64,000 bases of DNA from Ananas comosus (Eukaryota; Streptophyta; Magnoliopsida; Poales; Bromeliaceae), in contig NC_033630.1 of assembly GCF_001540865.1 (NCBI RefSeq), positions 7,171,624 to 7,235,623 of the forward strand, written 5' to 3'. A program made the position numbers and the translations under genes. The notes under the pieces were generated by a model, which saw only the letters and a program-made list of their open reading frames with translations, was not told the origin of the DNA and made no database searches. Below, piece by piece: positions 34,220-46,700 of the stretch. Numbering within the stretch: position 1 is the stretch's first letter; every line of letters starts with the position of its first letter.

Positions 34220-36240
34220 TTACCAAGCAAGAAAATTATCTTGTACTAAGTTTTCTTGACACCCAACAAATCAAGTATTAGTATGTGTGAAATTATAATA
34301 TATACCAATTAGTATTGTTTCAATCTTATCTTCGTTGCTAAGAATACTCATCAATCAAATTTTATTCTATACTCTTCATTAATTACTAAAAAAAACTATC
34401 AATTAGACATAAAATAAAAATATTCAATTTGTTAGATATATTGCAATTTTAAATTTCTATTCGAATTAAAAATTAAGTTTAGATATTGAACTCATATTTC
34501 AAATTATTTAATTAATATAAAAGGCTATAAGACAATGGCAGCAAACTAACAAACAAAGATTTTCAATCAGGTTTCGCTAAGATTTGCATACTGTCGGACG
34601 GGAATTGATCGATCCCGTCGGTGGCCACTCCACAGTAACAGATTTCCATTTACATAAACATTACTGATGGGGATATGTATTTTTCCAAACGGAAAGGATT
34701 TAATTTATCCCTAATAATAAAGACTGCACGGTAATGGACCCCATCTCACAAAATCCTCATGCATGTTTAATACATTTATAATGCGTAAATAAGAATGTAT
34801 AAACACCTTTCAAACTTTACATCTTCGGCAAATAGCTTTTCCAATTTTAACACTGAACTATCTAAATTTTATTAAATAGTTCAGGAATCTCTCTGAATTT
34901 TATCAAATAATTCACTAAGTTCCTCTTCTCAAATGAACAAACTAATTAAACGTCCATTCTCGACAAATAACGTGCATGTGCTGCATATGAATCTTCAAAA
35001 CATACACATTAAAGTCTTTTTTTAATTATCATTTTGACGCTTCAAAAAAGTAACAAAAATCGAAGATTGATTAATTCATCTCAAATATAGTTTTTTTTTT
35101 TTTTTAATTGTAAAAGGAGAAATAGTATAGATTACTTTTAGTCTTTGAAGCTATACAAAATAACTTGTAAGATATGCCACAAGCAAAGTTGTATAATTAC
35201 TAATAATCTATTTGATAAAGCTTAGGGTGTCTAGTTGTTGACAAAAGTCTAAAGTTTAGAAAATGCTTGTGCATTTATCCCTAACATAAATAAGTCACAT
35301 GTAATTTTATTTCTTCATTTATATATAGATTAATATGGTATATATCTGTGATCGTTAATTACTGCATAATGAATGCATATATCCATGTTGTGCAATAAAA
35401 TAAAACAAGTTAAAAATTAAGGTTAATTAAATTTTACTTGGAACTAACAATAATGATTAAAATTGTCTGCTCAGTTGTCGATTTGTTCAGTACAGAAAGC
35501 AAAGTTCCTTCCCACGTATCAGATATAATTTTCCCCCATCTTAAATAATACTCAACCGTTAGTCATGCATGTACTCCCCCCTCAAGCTAGCTAGTCAATG
35601 ACGAAACGGATGCCACTAAAGAAATGTTAAAAGCACCATATATATATATATATATATGTACAGCAGAAGCGGCAGTGATATGCAGCTGATTTCATTTTTA
35701 TGAAAGAAAGAAAGAAAAAAAAAAAAAAAACATGGTAGCTGATTTCAAGGGTTACAGTGGTGCACATATGTAGAAACACTGATGAGTAGGGTTATAGTTG
35801 GGGTGTTACTATCAATCACCTAACAGGGGAGCCCGCACTGGCACCTTTCTCTGATTACCAGTGGCTCTCCATGTTATGTTTTGGGTACCCAAAAGATTCC
35901 CAATTCAGAAAGTGAGCCAAATTTAATATAATATTCAAATTAGACGTTAATTTTTAACCGTAATATAAATAAACTGACTCATCAATAATATTATAAGATA
36001 CATTGTACGGTGCGAACGATATTAGCCAAATAAAAAAAATTGGTAAGCTAGATATAAAAAGATTCTGAGTCCTTGGGTATTATTTTCTTATTTTTTATGC
36101 TGAAACCTAGGGCCAAAAATGAATTAAAAAAACAAAAGAAGAAAAAGAAAAAAAGAAACAGTGACTATCTATGCCTATACATTAATCCCCTAAAAAAATA
36201 TCATGTAGCTGTGTTTTCTTTACTTTTAAACTTTACATTG
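34220..36240. other. AT-rich intergenic DNA, no gene recognised
   Basis: Unique-looking sequence with a T run at 35091-35105, a (TA)n tract at 35638-35657 and an A run at 35716-35730. No coding likeness. Confidence 0.5.
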
Positions 36241-36244
36241 CGAA

Positions 36245-36545
36245 ACCAACCCTTCGCCTACCCTCTACCCATAACGCCTAATTAATAGTTCACTCACCTT
36301 AATCCAATCTTTCGCTTTCCCTCCACCCATAACGTCTAATTAATGGTATACTCATCTTAATCCAACCCTTCGCCTTCCCTCCGTACATAACGTCTAATTA
36401 ATAGTCCACCCATCTTAACTTTAATCTAAACTGTACGTCTAATTAATGATTCAGCCATCTTAACCCAACCTTTCCACTCACCTTAATTCAACCCTTCGCC
36501 TTCCCTCCATACATAACGTCTAATTAATGATCCACCTTTAATCTA
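36245..36545. repeat. Tandem repeat, unit about 60 bp, five imperfect units
   Basis: Units read CAACCCTTCGCCTTCCCTCC … CATAACGTCTAATTAATAGT … CATCTTAATC, beginning about 36246, 36305, 36363 and 36489, with a partial unit between. It lies about 1.1 kb upstream of the GT61 start codon. Confidence 0.75.
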
Positions 36546-37424
36546 AACTGTAAATCGTAGAAACCCACGAAAAGCCCCCTTCTCTCCTTCTCTACTTTCT
36601 CTTACTCCTCCATGAGCTCCGAGGCCAAAATCGAGCACGTTCTGTGGACGGAGTATGAGTTTGCACGCTGCATCGCCGAGCTTGGCTCTGCCATTTTCAT
36701 CAAATCGAGCGTTTCTTCAAATTTCAAGAGTTCTTTTAAAAGATTTATATATTCTTTATGTTGTAGCATTGAAATTTCTAAGATAACTTTATTCAGTTTT
36801 TTCAAGTTCTTTTTATTTGCACGGTATTCAAATTTATATGTTTGTTGTGTTGAAGGTTTATTCTTTTTCCTTTTTCTATCCTTTGTTTTTTTTTTTTTCG
36901 AAAGTAAAATTCTGTATTATATTTGATGTATTAGGTTGGTTATGTTGTATATCTTTTTGTCTCTTAAATATTTATTATATAACTTTTCGTATGTTTATTT
37001 TTTTCTACTTCCATGACTCTTTTTATTAACTAATATAAGAATGTTTACAAAATTAGATTGATATATGATCTAAAAAGGTCTTCATTTTTTTTGAAGGAAT
37101 AAGTATCATAGCTTACATAAAAAATGAAGGGATAAATATATAACTTATACAAAAAAGTTTAACCCTTTGATTGTTTTGATTTGATTTATAAAATGTTAAT
37201 TTTTATTGAATTTTTTATCTAAATCTCTCCCAAACAGTATGTCGCTTTTCGGCTCAATAGGTTGACATACTTATTATCATTCTATGAGCATTTTGTTGCT
37301 AATCGACTTCAGCAAATTAATATACTTTTGCAAGAAGTCAATATATTTGGACTATTTTAATTTTTAAAATAATATAAATTTTTTGATATATTAGTTAGAT
37401 ATTAAATTTATTTTAGTAATATTT

Positions 37425-37456
37425 ATCCGCCGCAACACGCTGGTTACTATACTAGT
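37425..37456 (+). mobile_element. Helitron-like 3' terminus
   Basis: CCGCCGCAACACGCTGG, short spacer, then CTAG followed by T. It is nearly the same as the reverse complement at 57772-57805. The body would extend leftwards from here. A GC-richer patch at 36613-36730 (frame MSSEAKIEHVLWTEYEFA) may be captured sequence in it. The 5' end is not found. Confidence 0.45.
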
Positions 37457-37525
37457 GTAGAATTCATTTGAATAAGAATAAGATCCCCCAACCATAGGCC
37501 ACGTATACAATATGGGGCCATCTCT

Positions 37526-37554
37526 TATAAAGCACGCATGTATGGATATAAATA
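37526..37554 (+). promoter_or_regulatory. Candidate TATA boxes of the GT61 gene
   Basis: TATAAAG at 37526-37532 and TATAAATA at 37547-37554 lie 99 and 78 bases upstream of the ATG at 37625. Either would place the start of transcription within 20-70 bases of the ATG and give a short leader. Sequence resemblance only. Confidence 0.45.
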
Positions 37555-37624
37555 TGTGCATTTAAATCAAAGAGGTGGCATTTGAGTTCGCATCTGTTCT
37601 CCTCAGTTGGTACTAGAAGACATC

Positions 37625-37745
37625 ATGGCCAAGGGTCACCCGAGAGCTACAAGAAGGCTGGCTCTGCCGGGGTTAATGATATTCCTACTGATCCCCATTC
37701 TCTATACTCTCATACTCCGCCGCGGCGCTCACTCCCTTCACCCAC
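37625..37745 (+). CDS. GT61 gene, exon 1 (cytoplasmic tail and membrane anchor)
   Basis: The ATG at 37625 is the first in the exon. It codes MAKGHPRATRRLALPGLMIF and the rest of the anchor, with arginines on both sides of the hydrophobic stretch. It ends ...CCC-AC|GTGAG, a good donor. Intron 1 (37746-37902, 157 bp) has T-rich sequence before its AG. Confidence 0.85.
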
Positions 37746-40700
37746 GTGAGCCTCCCTGTTTCTACTAGTGATCATAACCTTTCGTTTTTAATTGCGGTTT
37801 AATACAAATTTTACTGCGATGCAATTAGTTAAATTAATGACATGCAGAACTAGTACGTCTTCTTTTTTGTTTTTAATTTTTTTGTTTATTCATGTGATGA
37901 AGTGAAGTCGCAAGTATCGCCGCGAGAAAGCAGCCTCAGCCTCAGAAGCGATGGCAAAAGCAAGAAAGAGAGGGGCAGCAGTCTCAGCCTTACGGTCGAG
38001 GAAGACGGTGCGGCTGTTGAGGAGTTCAACAAGTTCCTCACGCACAAACTGGCAAGAGGTTGTTTTATAATTTATTATAATTAATTATAGTCTCTCTTCT
38101 AATTATATATCAAGCTTAAGTAGTTCAATTGGCAGGGTTTGGTTAATAATTGTCACTCCTCAGCTATATATTCAGTACTCAGTCTACCTTTTTCACTGAG
38201 TAATTGCAACCAAGATGATAAAATGAAAGGCTCTACCTGTAAGTCTTAGCGGCTCTGCTGCTTTGAAAGGTAGATAACGCGGGGAGGCACGAAAGAGACA
38301 ACAAATGAAAAAACATTTTATTATTATTAATTGGCCGATAGGGAAAACTAAACTTGACTAGGAGCGAGTGTCTTCAAGCTGCCAAGGCTTAGAACTAATT
38401 AATTCTAACACCACTGTAGTTTCTAAGATTAATTGCATACATGTTTCTATAAACATAGTAAATTACAAATACATTTCTACAAAATTTAACTTTTATATGT
38501 TATTTTCGCAAAAGTTTTAATATTTTTAAATATATCACTCTGTTTTGTTACCGTTAGAGAACTATTTATTTTTTAACAGAAGATAAGTAAAATGTCGATT
38601 TTATTATCATAAATACGTCCCTCCAAAAGCCCCAACTAGTATAATCGTGTAAAATTGTCATCTCAAAAAACTTTCAATGGTCATCTTCTTCCTCTTCTTT
38701 TTTCTCTTTAAAACCCAATCCGATCCATTATTGTTTGCAATCTCTTATCTCATTCCTTTTCTCTTAAATCTTTTCATTAAAGCATTATTATTGCAACCTC
38801 TTATCTCATTCATTTTCTCCTAAATCTTTTCTTTAAAGCAAAATAAGAAAAAATTATAAAAAAAATTGAAGGAAGCAACATGCTTTTGATATTGGCGAAG
38901 CAACACGCGTTGTGGATGAATGGATTGGAGAAATTCTAGTTACGATTTTAAAACTAGCACAAAGGAGAGAAAGGAAGAGGAAGAGGAAAAGGAGGAAGAA
39001 GAAGAGTTTTCATTGCTAGAATTTTTATTGAGAGAAAAAGACATAATATAAAAGGAATAAAAATATTAATTTATCTTATTGACTAATCAGGATTAAGTAT
39101 TTTATCTATGGTTAATTAAAATTTTTTAATAGATCCTAAGAAGGACAATATTTGAAAATATTAGCATTTTTGTAGAAACAATATATGAAAATTAAATTTT
39201 GTAGAGATATATTTATAATTCATTATATTTGTAGATACCTGTATGTAATTAATCCTATTTTATAAGGGCAATATTGTAAGAAACTATCCAAAAAATAAAA
39301 CAAAATAAAACTAACTATGGCACAAATAACAGATTAATCCACACAGCTCTTATGGATCTCAATTTTCTTCTCAATTCCAAAATTTTTTGTTTTGGTGATT
39401 AATTCCTTGGGGATCAAATTAAGGGCTCTTTTGAATTATCTTGTATCAATTTTGCAGGCAAAAAAATTATATATGATCGGATATATATGTAGCTAGACAG
39501 ATAGAGTTTTTCTTTTGACCTTTTAAATTTGCTAACTTTGGATAAAGTCGAGTTAGATTCCATTAAAAAAGTAGTGCACAAAATAATAAAGGTGATTAAA
39601 AAGGTTTCTTCTTTTTATTATCAAACAGTTCATATAGATGCGTAAAAAAATATTTTAAGCATTTCATCGTTAGTTCACACGTACATTCTATTAAACAGAA
39701 TTAATTAAAAAATAAAATAATTAACGATATAATAACATCAGTCGTATAATAAAAGTGAATTAATAACGTCAATCAGAACTATATGAGGAGATAGTTTCTA
39801 AATTTTGTGTGTGCCTGGCAGAGGCGGCTGACGGTGACACAATTTTCAAATTTGTTACTATTTACCAAACATGGCAATTTTCAAATTATGCTTCATATTT
39901 ACACATCAATCGAAATTGATTATTTTGATAACCTTTGGACCCCGCAATTCTATAACTTCTCTTCGAATTAATTACACCATAATTAATGGCTTGTGCGAGC
40001 CATAACGGGCGCACAAACTTTTGAGCCAGGAAGGCTCGCGTGCCCGGGTGGGGAAATGTGGGCCAAATTTACTTCGTTGAGGAGATTGTTTGTCGCCTTA
40101 CACGTGCGTGCTAATGAAGTCAATTTTTCACGACCAAATTATATATGGCATGTCAAAACATATTCTTTTTTCTTTTTTTTTTTTTTAAGTAAAGTTTTTA
40201 ATGGTTTTACTAGGATCCTCCTCCTTATTTAGCTCAAGTTTAACTTAAATTAATTTTGAGCTTAAATTTAGGCTCGAGCTCGATTTGAAATTAATTTAAG
40301 CTGTGCTCGAGCGAGTTTAATTTCGAATCGAGTGAGCTCAAGTTCTAAATGCGCAGTTTGAAATTCTTAATATCATGCAATCTATAATTTAGTTTTTATA
40401 AAATATTATATAAAATTTAATACAAAAATATATCTAATAGTTCAACATACAAAATAAATTTATAAAATATGATATTATAATATTGAAAAAATTCACATTT
40501 GCCAGTCCTATCCGTTTCTCACGGTCCGAATTGACGAACCAATTTGTAATTACATGTTTGATTAGGACTGTCTGCACATGCATCTCCGCGAATCATCTCA
40601 TCTTTGATCCCCTCGTAGTTAAGAGCTTGTTCATCATGGTCAGCTTAATTAAACTCTAATTAATATATATAAAAAAAAAAGAAAAACAAAAATGAATTAT

Positions 40701-43700
40701 TATTATACAAACTATTGAATTAATCATATTTACATGAAAAAAAAATAATTTTAAAATATTATAGTATTGTCAACGTAAATGAGAAAATGCATTTAGTAAT
40801 ATTTGCGAAATAAACTTTAGTTTTGAGCTGATTAAAATATTCGCTTTTACGACAGACAAACTCTTTAATTATAAGTGCGCCGTTCGTGGGCGCGCAGCTT
40901 GCATTCGACTTATATCAAATAAGCTAGCTAGTTTGAGATTGGCTTGCTTGTTAATTTACTAGCTAGATATATAGCTCAAACTTATGATTGTTTTTGCTCA
41001 CTCGTATATGAGATAAGCAAACTCGAGATAGCCATTTGCCTAGCTAGCACAATTATATTGCGGAGAAAGTGAAGATGCAGAATAGAAAAGTAGAGATAAG
41101 ATTATATTAAAATAGTTAAAATAAAGCCTTATTTGGCAACGTGGCCATTCTTCTATTTTTAAAACGCTATTTCTATATAATTAATTATATCGACGAAATA
41201 TCTTTTTTTCTTACCGTCATTATTAGTTAGCTAGCTTGTAACATATATATATTCCTGCAAAGTGATGGATGACAACTTATTCATAGAAATTTTGAAAATA
41301 AAAAAAAGTTAATTTTAAGATCTCACATTATATGTAAGAATTATAAACAATTGGGAAACCCTTTTTGACACTTAATTATTTACCATAGTAGGCCTAGGTA
41401 GTTTGTTGGTGGCTACGGGCTAGAGCATATAAACTACCTGGTGGGTCGGGTCCCGGAGAGAAAATTGTTGGATTAATCCTTTGTTCTCCACAGAAAACGT
41501 GGGATTCTATATAATTAATATTTAATTTCTTAACAAATAATTGGTTGTTACGTGTAGATCATCATGCATGATGGAGGCAGTCTATATTATAACATTTACA
41601 CAATATTATTTATTTCTAACTAATCATATTTTTTCTTTTGAGAGAAAATTAAAAAAATATTGTTCTAATAACCATTATGGGATGGATGAACCTAAAAGAA
41701 CGGATCTGATTGATCGAAAATACCACATCAGTAATATAATTGGTGCATTTTAGACCTTTTCTTATGGGAGGGGACAATTTGGCGCTCTCATGATGTCGCT
41801 TGTTTGCCAAGCCGTCCTCAATTCATAGCTTCTTATTATGTTTTAATGCTTTGAGTATGATTGACGATGGCAAGGAATGTCTCGGAAAAGAACTGTTTGT
41901 GACCAAATGTCGACATAAATTTTTTTTTGTGAGAAAGAGGTAGCACGCTACCAGCTTCATTCATTGGACTGATGAATTAAGCTACAAGTATTCCAGCCGG
42001 ACTCCTCTATATATGTATATGTTATATGAATTTGTATACATAATACTAGATGTCAACGGGTCGGATTCGGGGCGGGTTTTTAAAAACCTGAACCCGACTG
42101 CCAAATCCGAAATCCGAACCCGAACCCGATGGATTTTAAAAATCCATATCCAAACCCAAACTCGGACAAAAATTCAAAACCCGAACCCGAATCCAAATGC
42201 TTCTCTTTTAGGTCTAAGCCTGTACTGGAATTAAACAAAGAAAAATTACAAAAAATATGAGTTCCATTGCCTAACAAACCATAAGAGCAAAACAAAAGTT
42301 AAAAAAGACATATAGATCTAAAGAATCAACTCATAAGAATTAGAAAACTAAAATTAAAAATACTAATTAAGAAAAAACAAAACAAAATTTTTTTAAAAAA
42401 GTTAAAAAGAAATGATAGTTTCATAGCACAACATCCCATAAAAACTAAAAGATTACTAATTAAGAGAAAAAGAAAATAAAAAATTTCTAAAATTTTTTTT
42501 AAAAAAAGATAGTTCCATTGTCCAAAAATCCATAAGACTAAGAAATTAAAGTTAAAAATATTAATTAAGAGAAAAATAAAACAAAAGGTATCTAAAAAGT
42601 TAAAAAAGAAAAAATAGTTCCGTTGCCTAATAACCCACAACATCTAAGAGAGTGAAGTTAAAAATACTAACTAAGAAAAAAATAAAATAAAAATTTTTAA
42701 AAAAAATTAAAAAGAAAAGATAACTTTATTACCGAACAACGCACTAGAATTAAAAGACTAAACTTAAAAAATAAAAAAAGAAGACATATAAATATGAAGA
42801 ATCAAAAAAACCCACGTAAAAAAAAAAGCAACCTTAATTCTCAAATTTTCTTTTAAAAAAATTCTCACATTTTTTTATCTTAGGTTTGCATTTCTGGTTC
42901 TTGAGGAGGAAGCAACAAGCCGAAATATTCTCTTGACCTCTTGGGGAGGAATTAATAGGAGATTACAACCACTTCGCTTGTTCTCTAGAATTCGGGTTAG
43001 GATTTGGGGAGGATTTGGAAAAGTTTTGAAGTTTGAATATTAGGGTTTGGATTATAAAAATATGTATTTTGGTTTGGGTTATAAAAGTATAAGTATTTTT
43101 TTTTATGAGTGAGGCTACTATGCTTTTGGAAGCACGGAGCCTTTCATACTTCCAGGTCGTTTTCGATGTTGCGATTTTCGAATCGTCGATTGGCTCCGTT
43201 AAACTTGATCTAGAGTATTTGAAGTATCTAGAAAATAAATTTTATGATTTTTCGATATCATTTGCCTAGTGATCGAAGGGGCTCAAAATCAATAATTTTA
43301 ATAGCTGTAGTGAGCCGTTTGCAAGTTTAACGGTGTAGAAATACCCAAATCACGTGAAATTTTGATAGAAAATTCTTTATACTATATAAAACAAGATCAA
43401 TATCTTTGATCTAAAATTTTAATGTCATATTATCACGTTTGTAAGATTTTTATTTTCAGCCGTTGATTTTGAACCCCTTCGTTCACTAGGCAAATAATAT
43501 CGAAAAATCACATAATTTATTTTCTAGGTACTTCAAATACTCTAGATCAAGTTTAACGGAGCTGATCGACGATTCGAAAGTCGCAACATGGAAAACGACC
43601 TGGAAGCACGGAAGGCTCCGTGCTTCCAGAAACACACTCTTTGTTTTTTAACCTTTAGATTCAGATCTAATGGTTTAAAACTTTTTTATATATTAAATTA

Positions 43701-46700
43701 TATTAAATTTGTTTGGATTTAAGTTCGGGTTCAGATTTTTTTAGAATATCCATACCTAATCCGTTGGGTTTTTTTTTTTAATATCCATATATGAATCCAT
43801 ATCCATTTTACATCGGATAAAATCCACTCCGTTCGGGTCTGGATTCGGATAAAATTCAAGTATCCATATCCATTTACATCTCTACTATATAGTTATGTAC
43901 ATGAAAACTATCACTTGATATACCAAGTAAATTTCAAAAGTTTACTTAAGAAATCATAAATTAGAAAATTAATAAAATAAAAATATAAATTGTCGCTAAA
44001 AACCTGAGTGTTCAAACCGACAAACCAAATGGACACCATACAAAAATTCTTGATTTGTTTGGTTTGGTATTCCACACCATTAGTTTTGTTTTGCTTTTGA
44101 ATTTTTCAAATCGAATTTGGTTGGTTCGGTTTCAATTTATCTTGTAACTCGAGCCAAACCGAACCATCCACACCCCTAATCATATCTAACAAATGGTGTC
44201 TACGTTGTTTGCTTACATTGACAGAATACAATAAAATAAAATAAAATAAAATAAAATAAAATAGAAATTACACAAATACCCTATCAATATTTAGAGATTC
44301 AGTAATTCTAAATTTTAAATTTGGGCAATTTCACCCTTCAACTTATCAAACAGCTTAATTCATTCTTCTTATAAAACATAGTTATTTAGTAAAAAGAAGA
44401 GCATCTATTCTCAGCACGTCCCGCATTTGATATTTTTCAGTCTTGAAAACACATTGAAACCATTTTTTTGCATTCTATTGTTCCAAAAAAAAAAAATCAA
44501 GATGTCCGCAATTTAATTATTCTTCAAATCTAGCATTTTATTCTATCTATGAGAAGAAAGAGAGATTTTTCTTATCTTTTGATGCTTTACAAAATCTCAT
44601 CTAAGCTTGGTCACCACCATCACAATTATTCAATTAGCAAATTTGCAAGAGCCAGCTGAACAATGGTCTAGTTGTCTATATATATATATTTTTGAAAAAA
44701 ATGTAGCTTGCTACCTACTTCATTCATTAAGTGATATGAACTGAGCATACAAAATAGAAGCAGCTAAGGCTTCTGAAAAGCATATAAGAGGAGGTAGAGG
44801 TAAGACGTAAGAAAGAAGTGGCAAGGTAGGGAAAGAGAGAGAAGAGAGAGAAACTAGTGTAATGTCAGAGCAGAGCAGTCCAATTGTCCAATAGCAGTTT
44901 GACACATTCTAGCGACCGGGTGGCATTGGGCAGATTTGTCCAGAAGACGAAGTTGTTTCTGTCCCTCCAGACCACCCATCAGATTGCAGCCAGAGTGGTC
45001 AGACCTTTTGTCCGTATTTGATGTACAGGGATGGTAGAGAGTCTGGCCCAGAGACTTCGGACGTCCCCCATGAGGTCGTCTGGTACATCCAATCCTTTCA
45101 CATAGAAGAGAAGGTAACGTACAAAAACACATTTGCAGAATAAGTGGTCACAGCATTCCGGTAGTACAGCACATAGGACGCAGTGTTGCTTTACGTGCAT
45201 GCCTTGGCGAAGCAATCTATCGGCAGTGGGTAATCTCTTTCGGAGAAGCAGCCGAATGAAAACTTTGATTTTTACCGAAATTTTCAGACTCCAGATGTGT
45301 TGGTACGTCGGTACTCGCAGTCTAGCATCAGTAAGGAATACGTATAGGGATTTAACAGTAAATAGCTGGTTGGAGGTCCACCTCTGTTTTGTTGAATCCG
45401 GTCCATTACGTGGGCAGTGGCTCAGTAGCAAGACTTTAAGCCTCGCTAGCTGTCTACGGTTTTCGTCAGATTCGGACACCACGAAACCGTGGCATATGAA
45501 GCGCCATCTCCATCCATTGGAGTTCCAGCATTAGGAGACTCGGGCCTCCATGTTCGTAATTCTCCGATAGATGTTAGGGAATAGGATGCTTAGGGGGGTT
45601 TTTCAAATCCAGATGTCAGACCACAGTCTGATAATTTTTTCGTCACCTAACTCGTAGGTAACTCCACATTTAAACACATCTCGGCAACAGATTACACATT
45701 TCCACCACTGTGAGTAAGGAACGAAGGCACTTCCCTCGTGCAGTGGCCTTTTTCTGACATAGTAGAGGGTCCTTATCAATTTGCACCACAGAAGATTAGG
45801 CTCATTGAAAAAGCACCACCACCATTTACTTAAAAGAGTGAGATTCATAAATTCCAAATCTTTGATTCCTAATCCACCTTCTTTTTTGCTTTTGCAGACG
45901 GATTTCCAGTTGACCAGACATGAACCACCAGCGATTGTGGAGCACTCTTTCCAGAAGAAGGCTCTTCAGAGCGCGTCTATCCGGTGCAGTACCCACTAAG
46001 GTGCTTTGAAGATAGACAGGTAGAAGAGAGGCAAATTGGTGAGAACCGAGTTGACTAGAGTGAGTTTTCCCCCAAATAATAGGAGTTTAGCTTTCCAGCC
46101 TTCGATTCTCTCCCCTATATGATTAATGACCACAGCTCAGTCCTCCTTAAGAAGTTGCTATTGTGCAGAGGTAGTCCTAGATAGAGGAATGGTAGCTTGC
46201 CGACTTTGCATCCTATAATGTTAGCGAGTCTTTCGGCTTTGCGTGAGTTGGCCCCCACGTAGTACAATTCCGATTTGTCTTTGTTAATTCGTAGACCAGA
46301 GGCCCATTCAAAAGTATTCCAAAGAAACAGGAGGTTGTGTATGAAGCGTTTCCTTGGCTTGCAGAAGTTGATTGTGTTATCGGCGTATTGGATTAGCACC
46401 GTCTGGCACTCATCAGATAGTCCAATATCGCGCAGCAGGTTGTTCCTCCTTGCAGTTTCAGTCAACCTTGCTAGGCAGTCAGCCACCGGTAAGAAGAGAT
46501 AGGGGGAGAGAGGGTCCCCCTGTCCGAGTTCCTTCCTTGCTTTCATTCATGGGGTTGGAGTATCGTTCACTAGAATGGCTACTTTGGCGTTGCAAATACA
46601 TTATTCAATCCAAGCCCACCATTTGTCACTGAAACCAAGCCAGTGCAGTATACTTTTAAGAAATGACCATTTGACGTTGTTAAAGGCTTTCTCAAAATCG

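Larger units (their letters stand above)
42047..43885. mobile_element. hAT-like non-autonomous element with an F1 element inside
   Basis: The left end TAGATGTCAACGG and the right end CCATTTACATCTCTA are imperfect inverted repeats. Next to each lie phrases of the GGATTCGG / CCGAACCCGAA type. It contains an AT-rich tandem array (42258-42800) and a complete F1 (43109-43630). It lies inside intron 2 of the GT61 gene. No transposase frame. Confidence 0.5.

Noticed and set aside
34590..34622. Short inverted repeat GACGGGA…TCCCGTC
   Set aside because: Seven-base arms only, isolated, no context; expected by chance in 64 kb.
36602..36926. 104-codon frame and antisense frame as a gene
   Set aside because: The first ~40 codons look gene-like in composition, but the frame runs on into AT-rich Phe-rich sequence and nothing is recognised. 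Possibly captured sequence.
42080..42643. Phe-rich minus-strand frames at 42080-42295 and 42326-42643
   Set aside because: Generated by A-rich tandem repeats and CCGAACCCGAA phrases of a transposon.
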